Source of the DNA: DASXMT01 sp963781305
GTDB taxonomy: Bacteria > Actinomycetota > Acidimicrobiia > Acidimicrobiales > RAAP-2
Direction: 5' to 3'
NCBI GenBank assembly: GCA_963781305.1
Contig: CAWAFL010000001.1
Coordinates: forward strand, 1,116,001-1,180,000
DNA length: 64,000 bases
Part shown: positions 15,405-23,991 of the stretch, one piece after another
Layout of the letters: every line of letters starts with the position of its first letter
Position numbering within the stretch: position 1 is the first letter of the stretch
Translations under genes and position numbers: made by a program
Notes under the pieces: model-generated
What the model was told of the DNA's origin: nothing
Seen by the model: only the letters and a program-made list of their open reading frames with translations
The model's database searches: none

Positions 15405-17090
15405 ATGGACAAGGTTGTTGACCTCGACACTGCGGTGGCGCACGTGCGGCCCGGAGATGCCGTGCACGTCGTCACCAACCACTCGCGTTGGACAGCCGGT
15501 GCCCGCCATCTCGTCCGTCGGTGGTGGGGCCGGGACCCTGGATTCACCCTGGTGATGTTGAGCCTTTCCAGCCTGGGCACCTTGTTCTTCAAGGGCGGCC
15601 TGGTGAAGAAGGTGGTGACCGGCTACTCGGGCGACATATTCCCCAACTTCACCCCTAACCCGTGGTTCTCCGACGCCTATCTCCGCGGCGACGTGGAGGT
15701 CGAGCACTGGTCGTTCCTGACCTTCCTCCAGCGGATGGAAGCGGCCGCCCGGGGCTTGCCGGCGGCGGTGACCGGCTCGCTGGCCGGGTCGAGCATGTCC
15801 GACAACGCCGGCTTCGCCGAGGTCGAATCGCCCTTCGGCGGCACCGTTGGGCTGCTGGCCCCCTACGCCCCCGACATCGCACTGTTGCACGCCCCGGTGG
15901 CCGACCGCGATGGGAACGTGGCCTTCAACGCGCCGGTGCTCGAGGGGGTGTGGGGCGCGTTGGCGGCCCGTCGCGGCGCGGTGGTCACCGTGGAGCGGGT
16001 GGTCGACGACATCCGACCGTGGTCCCACCTCGTCCGCATCCCGGCTCACCGGGTGCTGGCCATCACCGAAGCACCCATGGGCGCTCATCCCGGAGGCCTG
16101 TTCGCCCGGGACACCCCGGCCGACCCCTACGGGGAGGACCTGGACTTCTGGTCTGAAGTCAGCCAGGTCAGCCGGAGCGATGAGTTCGACGCCTGGATCG
16201 ACCACTGGGTGCTCGAGCCGGGCGACCAGGCCGAGTACCTGCGCCGTCTCGGCCAACCCCGCATCGACGCCCTCGTGGCCCGAGCTGACCCCGAGTCGTG
16301 GCGGGAGGATGAAGCGGCCAACCCACCCGACCTCACTGCGCCCATCGGGGCCTGGGAGTTGGCCGCGGTGTTCGGAGCCCGTCACCTCTCCGATCGCATC
16401 GTGGCCCGGGGGGCCGATGCCGTCCTCGCTGGCGCCGGGGTGGCCAACCTGGCCACCTGGCTCGGCGTCCACCTGGCTCGGCGCCGGGGGGCTGAAGTGG
16501 AGCTGACCGCCGAGCTCGGGTTGTGGGGCTACGAGCCGACCCCGGCCGATCCGTTCGTGTTCAACCATCGGAGCTTCCCCACCGCCACCATGCTCTCGGA
16601 CAGCGAGCAGATCCTTGGCCTCATGACCGGCTCACCGGGCACCACCCTGTTGGCGTGTCTGGGGGCGGCCCAGATCGACCGCTTCGGCAACATCAACTCG
16701 ACGGTCATACCCGGGCGGTCGTTCCTCGTGGGATCGGGCGGCGGCAACGACGTGGCCAGCCGGGCCGACGAGGTCGTGGTCATGGCCACCCTCACCCGTC
16801 GGCGCACTGTGGACCTGGTCCCCTACATCACATCCCCCGGCGGACGGGTCGGTGCATTCGTGTCGGACCTGGGCATCTTCGAAAAGGGCGAGGATGGGAC
16901 GTTCGTCCTCACCGCGGTGCCCAGCGGGCGTCAGTCGATGGAGGAGCGAGTAGGTGCGGTCCGATCGCTGTGCGGCTGGGAGCTCACGGTGGCTCGGTCG
17001 CTCATCGAGCTGGACCCACCTGCCGCGGCCGACATCGAGGCCCTCCGCCGGTGGGATCCCTTGGGCCGGTTCCTTCGCCCCGACGCCTAA
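15405..17090 (+). CDS. Fused two-domain family I CoA-transferase
   Basis: A 561-residue protein carrying both family I CoA-transferase subunits in one chain: an alpha-type domain (from about 1 to 280, beginning KVVDLDTAVAHVRPGDAVHV with the GD loop) and a beta-type domain (about 310 to 540, with VLAGAGVANLATW and LTAELGLWGYEP). The Glu in TAELGLWG sits where the catalytic Glu of the SENG motif is expected. Homologues transfer CoA between acids, and the related IpdAB proteins hydrolytically open steroid-derived rings. The ATG at 15405 is the first plausible start. Divergent pairing with an acyl-CoA dehydrogenase suggests a shared CoA-ester pathway. Confidence 0.78.
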   Translation: MDKVVDLDTAVAHVRPGDAVHVVTNHSRWTAGARHLVRRWWGRDPGFTLVMLSLSSLGTLFFKGGLVKKVVTGYSGDIFPNFTPNPWFSDAYLRGDVEVEHWSFLTFLQRMEAAARGLPAAVTGSLAGSSMSDNAGFAEVESPFGGTVGLLAPYAPDIALLHAPVADRDGNVAFNAPVLEGVWGALAARRGAVVTVERVVDDIRPWSHLVRIPAHRVLAITEAPMGAHPGGLFARDTPADPYGEDLDFWSEVSQVSRSDEFDAWIDHWVLEPGDQAEYLRRLGQPRIDALVARADPESWREDEAANPPDLTAPIGAWELAAVFGARHLSDRIVARGADAVLAGAGVANLATWLGVHLARRRGAEVELTAELGLWGYEPTPADPFVFNHRSFPTATMLSDSEQILGLMTGSPGTTLLACLGAAQIDRFGNINSTVIPGRSFLVGSGGGNDVASRADEVVVMATLTRRRTVDLVPYITSPGGRVGAFVSDLGIFEKGEDGTFVLTAVPSGRQSMEERVGAVRSLCGWELTVARSLIELDPPAAADIEALRRWDPLGRFLRPDA

Positions 17091-17091
17091 T

Positions 17092-17263
17092 CGGGCACGC
17101 TCCGCCCAAGTGGGCACGCGCCGCCGGAGTGGGCTCGTTCCGCCTGAGTGGGCTCGTTCCGCCTGAGCGGGCACGCGTCGCCGGAGCGCGGCTCGTGCCG
17201 CCTGAGTGGGCTCGTTCCGCCTGAGTTGGGTCGCACCGGCTGAGTGGGGTCGCACCGCCTGAG
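17092..17263. repeat. Nine tandem copies of a 19-bp repeat
   Basis: Nine head-to-tail units of 19 bases (one of 20) with consensus TGGGCTCGTTCCGCCTGAG. Three units are identical and the others vary by a few bases. It starts one base after the CoA-transferase stop codon and ends 45 bases before the HNH gene. No unique spacers are present. It is the longest repeat array in the window. Confidence 0.9.
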
Positions 17264-17308
17264 CGGATACGTAGCCGGGCGGGGGATCTGTTACACCCGA
17301 ATGGAAAA

Positions 17309-18463
17309 ATGGGGGGCATGGATGTCGATATCCAGACCCTGACCGAGGCCATCGAGCGCCTGGCCGACGCCGGCCCGTTGGTCCCAGCCGACCCCGAGTC
17401 GATGGAGTCCCTCATGTGCCTGCGGGCCCGCCTCGATGCCATCGTGACCGAGGCCGGCGCTTCCTTTGACGCCTCGGGGGACTGGGCCCCCGACGGGGCA
17501 AAGTCGGCCGCCGCCTGGCTGGCCCGCCGGTGCAAGATCCCGGTGGGCCAGGCCAGAGCCCTCATCCGGCGGGGCCGGGTCCTCTCCGAGCTGCCTGTCT
17601 TTGCCCGGGCCTGGTCGAGCGGGGCGATCAACGCCGCCCACATCGACGCCGTGGCCGCCGTGCGCAACCCCAGCACCGAAGAGGCCCTGGCCCGAGACGA
17701 GCAGGTCCTCTGTGACCAGGCCGCCTCGCTGTCCTTCGACAGGTTCACCCGAGCGCTCTCCTACTGGGACCAGTTCGCCGACCCCGACGGGACAGAGGAG
17801 AGCCACGAGAAGCGCCTGGCCTCCCGGGATGTCTATCTGGAGAAGAGCTTCGACGGGATGTGGCTCGGGCAGATGACCATGGACCCCCTCTCGGGCGCTG
17901 CCGTCTCCGAGGAGCTCTGCCGCTTGGAACACGAGCTGTTCGAGGCCGACTGGGCCGAGGCCACCGAGCGCCTGGGCAAAGAGCCCGCCCTCTCCGACCT
18001 CGCCCGGACCTCGGGCCAGCGGCGCTCCGACGCCTTGGTCGAGATGGCCACACGGTCGAGGAGCGCCCCGGCCGACGGCAAACGGCCGGCACCGCTCATC
18101 TCCGTGCTGGTCGACTTCCCGACCCTGTCCGGTCGGATCTGTGAGCTGGCCAACGGCACCGTCCTTCCCCCGGGGGCCCTGCTCCCCTTGCTGGATGAGG
18201 CGTACTTCGAGCGGGCCGTGTTTGCTCCCGGCAACCGGGTGGAGGTGAGCGAGACGGCCCGGTTGTTCACCGGGGCGACCAAAAGGGCCATCGAGCTCCG
18301 GGACCGGACCTGCACCCACCCCTACTGCGACGGGTCAGGACCCTCCCAGGTCGACCACATCATCCCCTACGCCCAGGGTGGCCCCACCAACCAGGAGAAC
18401 GGCAGGCTCCTCTGCGGTTTTCACAATCGGCTCCGGAACCAGCGGCCGCCGCCAGGCTCGTAG
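17309..18463 (+). CDS. DUF222 / HNH endonuclease family (13E12-repeat type) protein
   Basis: A 384-residue protein: DUF222 domain over roughly residues 20-300 (AAAWLARRCKIPVGQARALI is typical) and a C-terminal HNH zinc finger at about 328-372, with CTHPYC, VDHIIPYAQGG, N and CGFHN supplying the Cys pairs, catalytic His-Asp region, Asn and His. These proteins are abundant in actinobacteria in many copies, are associated with mobile or repeated elements, and have no clear physiological role. The ATG at 17309 is used; a second ATG at 17318 is possible. It has no functional link with its catabolic neighbours and lies just behind the 19-bp array, which suggests an insertion. Confidence 0.9.
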   Translation: MGGMDVDIQTLTEAIERLADAGPLVPADPESMESLMCLRARLDAIVTEAGASFDASGDWAPDGAKSAAAWLARRCKIPVGQARALIRRGRVLSELPVFARAWSSGAINAAHIDAVAAVRNPSTEEALARDEQVLCDQAASLSFDRFTRALSYWDQFADPDGTEESHEKRLASRDVYLEKSFDGMWLGQMTMDPLSGAAVSEELCRLEHELFEADWAEATERLGKEPALSDLARTSGQRRSDALVEMATRSRSAPADGKRPAPLISVLVDFPTLSGRICELANGTVLPPGALLPLLDEAYFERAVFAPGNRVEVSETARLFTGATKRAIELRDRTCTHPYCDGSGPSQVDHIIPYAQGGPTNQENGRLLCGFHNRLRNQRPPPGS

Positions 18464-18532
18464 CGGTACTGCCCGATCGTCGACCCGGTCGGATTGGCGC
18501 AATTCCCCGACAGACGATCGAGCGAGAACCGG

Positions 18533-19729
18533 TCAGTCGACGAGCGGGTTCATCCAGCCGGCCGATACTGACGTGACACCGCGAGCGACGCTGGAGCCGA
18601 CGTAGTTCCGTTGCGCCTCGATGGTGCCCGCCCCGATGCACAACCCGCGTATGTCCCGATAGACCCGCTCCACCGGGTACTCGCGGCTGTACCCGTACCC
18701 GCCGTGCAGCTGGATGGCCTCGTCGCACACGAACTTCGCCGCGAGGTTGGCTGCCGTCTTGGCCATCGCCGTCTCCAGGGCCGGCGGCGTCCCACCCGGG
18801 CCGGCCAGTCGCACGGCGCGGGCCAGGAGGAGCCGTGCACCCTCCAAGGCGATTGCCATATCGGCCAGCTTCCACTGCAACCCCTGGAGCGAGGCGATGG
18901 GCTTTCCCCCGATGACCCGATCGTTCATGTAGCGGGTGGCGTGCTCCAGCGCGCCCTGGGCTGCGCCCACGCACATCGCCGCGTTGCCGCAACGCTCGTG
19001 GTTGAGATGGGAGAGCAGAACCTTGAACGCCTCGGCCGAGGACGGGTCGCCGGCCAGGAGCACGTCGTCCTCGGTCACGGCCACCCCGTCGAAGGCGATC
19101 TCGGCCTCGGTAGCGGCGTGGATGCCCATGGATCGGTGCTTTCCGGCCAGGGAAACACCGTCGCGATCCATGGGGACGATGACCGCGCCGATCCCTTTGG
19201 CCCCATCGCCGCCCGGCCACCGGCACCACACCAGCACGCCGGCAGCGGCATGACCGAGTGTGGAGAAGTTCTTGTAGCCGTTCAGGCGCCATCGGCCGGG
19301 ACCGTCCTCGATCAGCGCGGTGCGCATCGACTGCACCGCTGAGCCCGCATCAGGCTCGGTGATACCGATGCTCACGATGGCCTCGCCGTTCGCTACCGCA
19401 GGCAACCACCGGTCCTGCAGGGCCGGATTTCCGAGGTGCTCGATCCCCCTGGCCGGGCCGTTGAAAGCCAGCTGGCAGCAGATGGCAGTGGAGACGTCGT
19501 GACGGGCCACCTCCTCCAGCACGATGGAGGACTCCACGTCGCCGTAGCCCAGTCCGCCCCACTGCTCGCCGATGGTCACCCGAAACAGATCGGCCGCGGC
19601 CAGGGCCTTGATCGCTTCGGTGGGCACCTCGCCTGTCTCGTCCCCATGGGCGGCCCTGGGCCCGACCTCTCGCGCCGCCACCTCGCGGGCCAGTAAACGA
19701 AGTGCGGTTTGGTCCTCGTCCTCGGCCAT
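18533..19729 (-). CDS. Acyl-CoA dehydrogenase family protein
   Basis: A flavoprotein of 398 residues from the ATG at 19729, which has CGGAG eight bases upstream; an ATG at 19756 would add nine residues but lacks a ribosome site. Motifs are IGITEPDAGS for the flavin region and IQLHGGYGYSREYPVERVYRD near the C-terminus. The position of the medium-chain catalytic Glu reads IGAGTIEAQRN, so the base is more likely the Glu of LNHERCGN, as in isovaleryl/long-chain types. It probably desaturates a branched or bulky acyl-CoA. It is divergent from the SDR at 19863. Confidence 0.9.
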   Translation of the reverse strand: MAEDEDQTALRLLAREVAAREVGPRAAHGDETGEVPTEAIKALAAADLFRVTIGEQWGGLGYGDVESSIVLEEVARHDVSTAICCQLAFNGPARGIEHLGNPALQDRWLPAVANGEAIVSIGITEPDAGSAVQSMRTALIEDGPGRWRLNGYKNFSTLGHAAAGVLVWCRWPGGDGAKGIGAVIVPMDRDGVSLAGKHRSMGIHAATEAEIAFDGVAVTEDDVLLAGDPSSAEAFKVLLSHLNHERCGNAAMCVGAAQGALEHATRYMNDRVIGGKPIASLQGLQWKLADMAIALEGARLLLARAVRLAGPGGTPPALETAMAKTAANLAAKFVCDEAIQLHGGYGYSREYPVERVYRDIRGLCIGAGTIEAQRNYVGSSVARGVTSVSAGWMNPLVD

Positions 19730-19862
19730 CGGATCCACTCCGTGGGCACCGGCCATGCATCACCACTTTCGACGGATCACCCCAGCGGGCGATGGGACTC
19801 GCCGCCCAATAGTATCGGCAGCCGGCCCCGGACTCTCTGGGGCCGACGTGATGGGAGGGCCG

Positions 19863-20762
19863 ATGTTGCTCGAGGGACGCGTAGCGGTGGTGACGGGAGC
19901 TGGACGGGGACTCGGTCGTGAATTCGCCCTGGCCCTGGCCCGTGAAGGCGCGGCTGTCGTGGTCAATGACATCGGCGTCGGGCTCCGTGGCGATGAGACC
20001 GGTGAGGACCCCGCCGCCGAGGTGTGCGCCGAGATCGAGGCCGCCGGCGGCCGGGCAGTCCCCGCCTACGACTCGGTTGCCGACTACGACGCCGCCGGTC
20101 GGATCATCCAGACCGCAATCGACAGCTTCGGAAAGGTCGACATCCTGGTGAACAACGCCGGAATCGTCCGCGATCGCAGCCTGGCCAAGATGGGGCCGGA
20201 CGACTTCGACGCCGTCATCGCCACCCATTTGAAGGGAACGTTCAACTGCACCCAGCACGCCGTGGGTCCCATGAAAGAGGCGGGGTATGGACGCATCGTC
20301 AACATGACCTCGTCGGCCGGACTCCGGGGCAACTTCGGGCAGACCAACTACGCCGCGGCCAAGGCCGGGATCATGGGCATGACCTTCGTGTGGGCACTGG
20401 AGCTCGGGCGCTCAGGTATCACCGCCAACGCCATGGCCCCGGCCGGCGCCACCCGGATGACCGCCAACCTCTACAAAGAGGGCGAAGAGCCGCCGGCCAC
20501 CTTGGCCCCATCCCTCAATGCGCCCATGGTCGTGTACCTGGCCTCGGAGCGGGCAGCCGCCGTGAACGGGCAGCTGTTCGGGAGGTCCGACTGGGCGTTC
20601 ACGCTCTTCCAGCATCCCAAGCAGATCGCCTGGATGAGCCGGGATGGAGGCTGGGATGCCGAGACGCTGGCTGACCAATTCGACGCCATGCTGGGACAGC
20701 ACCTGCAGCCGGTGGGCATGGTCATGCCCGGCGGTCTCAGCCAGGACACGGCACGGTCGTGA
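19863..20762 (+). CDS. SDR, multifunctional-enzyme-2 type 3-hydroxyacyl-CoA dehydrogenase-like
   Basis: A 299-residue SDR with TGAGRGLG at 11-18, VNDIGVGLRGDE after the second strand, VNNAGIVRDRSLAKM, the Ser of MTSSAG and NYAAAK. The N-D-x-G and RDRSLAKM signatures are typical of the dehydrogenase domain of peroxisomal multifunctional enzyme 2 and its bacterial relatives, which oxidise 3-hydroxyacyl-CoAs, including those from sterols. The ATG at 19863 follows GGGAGGG closely; another ATG at 19851 is possible. Divergent from an acyl-CoA dehydrogenase, so probably beta-oxidation of one substrate. Confidence 0.85.
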   Translation: MLLEGRVAVVTGAGRGLGREFALALAREGAAVVVNDIGVGLRGDETGEDPAAEVCAEIEAAGGRAVPAYDSVADYDAAGRIIQTAIDSFGKVDILVNNAGIVRDRSLAKMGPDDFDAVIATHLKGTFNCTQHAVGPMKEAGYGRIVNMTSSAGLRGNFGQTNYAAAKAGIMGMTFVWALELGRSGITANAMAPAGATRMTANLYKEGEEPPATLAPSLNAPMVVYLASERAAAVNGQLFGRSDWAFTLFQHPKQIAWMSRDGGWDAETLADQFDAMLGQHLQPVGMVMPGGLSQDTARS

Positions 20763-20770
20763 GCGGCCCT

Positions 20771-20815
20771 CAGTTCGAGACCGGTCAGTTCGAGACCTGT
20801 CAGTTCGAGACCGGT
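20771..20815. repeat. Three tandem copies of a 15-bp repeat
   Basis: CAGTTCGAGACCGGT repeats at 20771, 20786 (one change) and 20801. The unit boundary makes the palindrome GACCGGTC. It lies just after the SDR stop codon and 80 bases before the epoxide-hydrolase-like gene. Confidence 0.9.
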
Positions 20816-20895
20816 CAGAATTTGAAGCAGGGCTAGCCTGAGGTCGAGCGGGCAATGCCCGAGACTGGGATGCGACGGGCGTAAGGAGATCGGGT

Positions 20896-21333
20896 ATGAC
20901 CGTCACGCCAGACCCGGCGGATCCGATCGATGTGGTGCAACGGTTTCTCGGCGCACTCGCCGAGGGCGACACCGCGGTCGCGGGATCGCTCGTCGCCGAC
21001 GAATTGGTCTACGCCAACGTGTCCCTGCCGACGATCCGCGGCAAGCACCGATTCACCAAGGCGGCCGCCCTCTATTTCCGCCACATGGGCTTCGACGTGA
21101 GAGTGCATCGCATAGCGGCTAATGGCCCGGTGGTGTTGACCGAGCGCACCGACCAGCTCATCCTCGGCCCACTGCGCATGGAGATTTGGGTTTGCGGAAT
21201 ATTCGAGGTTGTCGACGGACAGATAGTGACATGGAAGGACTACTTCGATTGGGCGAACTCGACGATTGGCCTGCTTCGGGCCATGGCTGGAGCACTGGTG
21301 CCCGCTCTCAGACCGCGACCACTACGACCCTGA
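20896..21333 (+). CDS. Limonene-1,2-epoxide hydrolase family protein
   Basis: A 145-residue cone-shaped SnoaL/NTF2-fold protein. The Asp-Arg-Asp catalytic group of limonene epoxide hydrolase is recognisable: Arg84 and Asp86 in TERTDQLIL, and Asp115 in VTWKDYFDWA, matching the family W-R-D-Y-F-D motif with Lys replacing Arg. Such enzymes add water to epoxides in one step, without a covalent intermediate. The ATG at 20896 has AAGGAG ten bases upstream. It lies downstream of an SDR after a small repeat and may be cotranscribed with it. The terpenoid-like specificity is suggested only by the family name. Confidence 0.82.
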   Translation: MTVTPDPADPIDVVQRFLGALAEGDTAVAGSLVADELVYANVSLPTIRGKHRFTKAAALYFRHMGFDVRVHRIAANGPVVLTERTDQLILGPLRMEIWVCGIFEVVDGQIVTWKDYFDWANSTIGLLRAMAGALVPALRPRPLRP

Positions 21334-21373
21334 CGCCCAAGGGCGCTCCACCGACTCCATGACGTCGGGTCGA

Positions 21374-21387
21374 CGGCGGATCCGCCG
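21374..21387. terminator. 14-bp perfect palindrome between convergent genes
   Basis: CGGCGGATCCGCCG is a perfect palindrome in the 65-base gap between the epoxide-hydrolase-like gene and the CaiB gene, which converge. It could form a cruciform or a short-loop terminator hairpin; no U-tract follows. Confidence 0.4.
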
Positions 21388-21398
21388 GGGTCGAGCCC

Positions 21399-22610
21399 CT
21401 ACGAGCTGGTTACGACGACGTTCGACCCCACCAGGGCATCGATCTCCTCAGGCAAGTACCCCACCTCTTCGAGCACCTCTCGCGAGTGCTGGCCCTGGTC
21501 GGGACCCGGCCGGCGGATTTGGAGCACCTCGTCGTCGAACTGCGCCGGGGCGGCGGCCAACCGCAGAGGAGGATGCGTGGGATGGGCCATGAGGTAGCCG
21601 TTTTCGACCACAGCCGGGTCGGTGACCACTTCGGCAGGGGTGGCCACGAAGGAGAAGATGCAGTGTTCGTTGCTCAGTCGCTCGCCCAGGTCGTCGCGGT
21701 CCATCGAGCCGATGGTCTCCCCCAGTCGATTGCAGATCTCGGGCCAGGCGGCGCGGCGCACGGCCTCGTCGGCAAACGGCTCGATCATCTCCGCCAGACC
21801 GAGAGCACGGCAGGTGGGCTCCCAGTAACGAGCCTCGTCCAACATCATCAACATGAGCCAGCGCTGATCGCCGGTGCGGTAGGTCCAACCCAGGGGGCTC
21901 CGATCCCCGGGCGCTGAAGTGTGGCGAGGCGCCTCGGTCCCGGCCACCGAGGCATAGGCGAGATCCGGCCCGAGGGTCCAGTTGGCCCCGTTCAGCAGCG
22001 ACGTGTCGACCACCACCCCCTCGCCGGTCCGCTGGGCGTGCACCAAGGCGGCGCAGATCCCGCCGGCCAGGAACATCCCCGTCGGCACGTCACCGAGGGC
22101 GGGGCGAGGCGAGGCCAAGTGGTCGGCCCCTGGATCGGTGAGCATGTGCGCCACGCCCCCTCGCGACCAGAACGAGACGGAGTCGAACCCGCCCAGCTCG
22201 GCCCCCTCGCCCCGCTGTCCCTGACCGTGGCCCCGAGCGACCACCAGGGCGGGGTTCACCTTGAACAGGTCTTCGGGCTCCGTGTGGAGCTTCCGTCGCA
22301 CCCGGGGCAGCTGATTGGTGACGTACACGTCGGCCCATGCCACCAAACGCTCGAATACCTCACGACCGGACGGGTCGAGTACGTCGATCGACACACCCCG
22401 CTTGTTGCGGTTCACCAACTGGAAGAGGTAGTCGTACCCGTCCACGTCGGCCACCAGCCCCTGGCGGATGATCTGGCGCATCGGGTCGCCCTCGGGTCGC
22501 TCGATCTTGACCACGTCCGCTCCCCAGTCGGCCAAGGCGGCACAGGCCGACGGCACGAATCCATGTTCGGAGAACTCGAGGACTTTGATCCCGGTGAGTG
22601 GAAGCGTCAT
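21399..22610 (-). CDS. CaiB/BaiF family III CoA-transferase
   Basis: A 403-residue family III CoA-transferase. The N-terminus LTGIKVLEFSEHG is the standard first strand, VVKIERPEGDPMR follows, and ALGDVPTGMFLAGG holds the catalytic Asp that carries the covalent acyl/CoA intermediate; GEGVVVDTSLLNG is also typical. It moves CoA between carboxylic acids and so activates a substrate without ATP, in pathways such as carnitine, bile acid or alpha-methylacyl metabolism. The start ATG at 22610 has only a weak ribosome site. The gene stands alone on the minus strand, 106 bases after the SnoaL-like gene. Confidence 0.92.
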   Translation of the reverse strand: MTLPLTGIKVLEFSEHGFVPSACAALADWGADVVKIERPEGDPMRQIIRQGLVADVDGYDYLFQLVNRNKRGVSIDVLDPSGREVFERLVAWADVYVTNQLPRVRRKLHTEPEDLFKVNPALVVARGHGQGQRGEGAELGGFDSVSFWSRGGVAHMLTDPGADHLASPRPALGDVPTGMFLAGGICAALVHAQRTGEGVVVDTSLLNGANWTLGPDLAYASVAGTEAPRHTSAPGDRSPLGWTYRTGDQRWLMLMMLDEARYWEPTCRALGLAEMIEPFADEAVRRAAWPEICNRLGETIGSMDRDDLGERLSNEHCIFSFVATPAEVVTDPAVVENGYLMAHPTHPPLRLAAAPAQFDDEVLQIRRPGPDQGQHSREVLEEVGYLPEEIDALVGSNVVVTSS

Positions 22611-22694
22611 GGATGTGGAGCGTAGCCCTGGCGCCCGAGCCTATGAATCGTCCGCGTCAACCAACCTTTGTCCTTTTTGCGTTTGGTCCACCCT

Positions 22695-22731
22695 TTGATC
22701 AGTGCTGGGGTCTTGATCACTGCTGGGGGTC
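22695..22731. repeat. Two copies of an 18/19-bp repeat
   Basis: TTGATCAGTGCTGGGGTC and TTGATCACTGCTGGGGGTC lie in tandem over the stop codon of the SnoaL-like gene (22717), so the duplicated part includes its last codons. Confidence 0.8.
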
Positions 22732-23091
22732 TTGGTAGAAGGCGCGTACCCGTTTGGCCAAACCCATGTCGTCCACTTCGACCACATCGAGGACGCGGTT
22801 TCCGTTTTCGCGTTGGTAGAGAATGGCGTAGCCGGCGGGAGCCGTGAGAAAGGATTCCTCGGTGAAGGTCAAGTTGGGGGCGAGCTCAAGTCCGAGCTCG
22901 AAGTGCTGGCGGAGCTCAGTCCTTCCTTCCAAGCGCCCATCAGGTCGGCCCCAACGGCGCGTCACCGTCGAAGCGACAAAGTCGACGTCCTGGGCGTAAC
23001 AAGCCATCACCGCGTCGAGGTCGTGGGCGTTCCAGGCTGCCAACCACGCATCGGCATGGGATCGGAGACTCACCGCACCAGGTTCCCACAC
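22717..23091 (-). CDS. SnoaL-like / NTF2-fold protein
   Basis: A polypeptide of about 124 residues of the SnoaL/ketosteroid-isomerase-like fold: DAWLAAWNAHDLDAVMACY is the typical first helix pair with the HD turn, followed by strands ending in RVLDVVEVDDMG. Family members are isomerases, hydrolases, cyclases or binding proteins. The start is uncertain: a GTG at 23091 is used here because GAGG lies shortly before it; a TTG at 23112 inside a short repeat and a GTG at 23073 are alternatives. It lies upstream of the CaiB gene on the same strand. No specific substrate can be named. Confidence 0.68.
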   Translation of the reverse strand: MWEPGAVSLRSHADAWLAAWNAHDLDAVMACYAQDVDFVASTVTRRWGRPDGRLEGRTELRQHFELGLELAPNLTFTEESFLTAPAGYAILYQRENGNRVLDVVEVDDMGLAKRVRAFYQDPQQ

Positions 23092-23099
23092 GACCCTCT

Positions 23100-23137
23100 G
23101 GGGAGAGGACAATCGAGTGGGGAGAGGAGAATCGAGC
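23100..23137. repeat. Two copies of a 19-bp repeat
   Basis: GGGGAGAGGACAATCGAGT at 23100-23118 is followed directly by a copy with two changes at 23119-23137, in the gap between the SnoaL-like gene and the SDR at 23191. Confidence 0.85.
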
Positions 23138-23190
23138 GATAGCGGGGATCATTGCCGGACGCGACTGACCGGTGCCTCCGCACCAGGTGC

Positions 23191-23991
23191 TCACTCGGCG
23201 CTCTTGCTCCTCGACCGCACGTACGCGTCGATATCCTGAGCGCGCTCGGCGATCTCGTCGCCCACTTCGGGGGTGGTGAGGACGAGGAAACGATCCTCGA
23301 CAATGGCCTCGACGACCAGGTCACCGACCACCGAAGCCTCGACCACCGGCAGCGCCGGTGCCCGTACCGACGTTGCCGTCCCGAAGAATCGCATGTGCTC
23401 GGCGATGTTGGTGATCACCCCGGCCGGGCACAGGCAGCTGACCCCAATGCCCTGGGGCCGCAGATAGAGGGCGAGCGACTCGGACAGCCCGACGATCGCA
23501 TGCTTGGTCGTCGTGTACGGGAGCCGGTCGTAGCCGTACGGCAACAACCCGGCCGTGGACGCGGTGTTGACGACATGCCCTCGCTGTTGTTCCAACAGCA
23601 GGGGCAAGAACACCTGGTTGCTGCGAACGATGCCAAGCACGTTGACGTCGAGAGCCCGTTGCCACTCCTCGAGCGGGATGGCCTCGGGCGATCCGACAGC
23701 CAGGACGCTGACGTTGTTCATCACGATGTCGACCCGACCGAAGCGTTCGAGGCAAGCGTCGCGGGCGCGCTCGAAATCTGCGAGTTTCGACACGTCACAC
23801 GGCAGGGCGACGGCGTCGCCCCCCTCGGCGTGGATCTCCGCGGCCACGGCGTCGGCCCGCTCCCCGTCGATGTCGGTCACCACAACGTGACTCTGCTCCC
23901 TAGCCAAGGAGTGGGCCACGGCCCGGCCGATCCCGCTGCCCGCCCCGGTGATGAAGGCCACGGAGTCGACGAGGTCGACGAACGCCGTCAC
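23191..23991 (-). CDS. SDR family oxidoreductase
   Basis: A 266-residue classical SDR with TGAGSGIG at 15-22, an MNNVSV variant of NNAG, the Ser of NTASTAG and the YTTTK Tyr-Lys pair. The C-terminal half (AGVITNIAEHMRFFG and a longer tail ending RSRSKSAE) is extended, as in SDRs that act on larger hydrophobic alcohols. The GTG at 23991 lies within the stop codon of the upstream TetR gene (GTGA), so the regulator and the enzyme are made from one mRNA. Confidence 0.88.
   Translation of the reverse strand: MTAFVDLVDSVAFITGAGSGIGRAVAHSLAREQSHVVVTDIDGERADAVAAEIHAEGGDAVALPCDVSKLADFERARDACLERFGRVDIVMNNVSVLAVGSPEAIPLEEWQRALDVNVLGIVRSNQVFLPLLLEQQRGHVVNTASTAGLLPYGYDRLPYTTTKHAIVGLSESLALYLRPQGIGVSCLCPAGVITNIAEHMRFFGTATSVRAPALPVVEASVVGDLVVEAIVEDRFLVLTTPEVGDEIAERAQDIDAYVRSRSKSAE

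Noticed and set aside
17309..18463. Homing endonuclease or complete insertion sequence
   Set aside because: The HNH motif is real, but I see no intron or intein sequence, terminal inverted repeats or target duplication around the gene.
18474..18530. CGATCGTC and GACGATCG inverted repeat between convergent genes
   Set aside because: The arms are 41 bases apart and short, so a stable terminator hairpin is doubtful; noted but not annotated.
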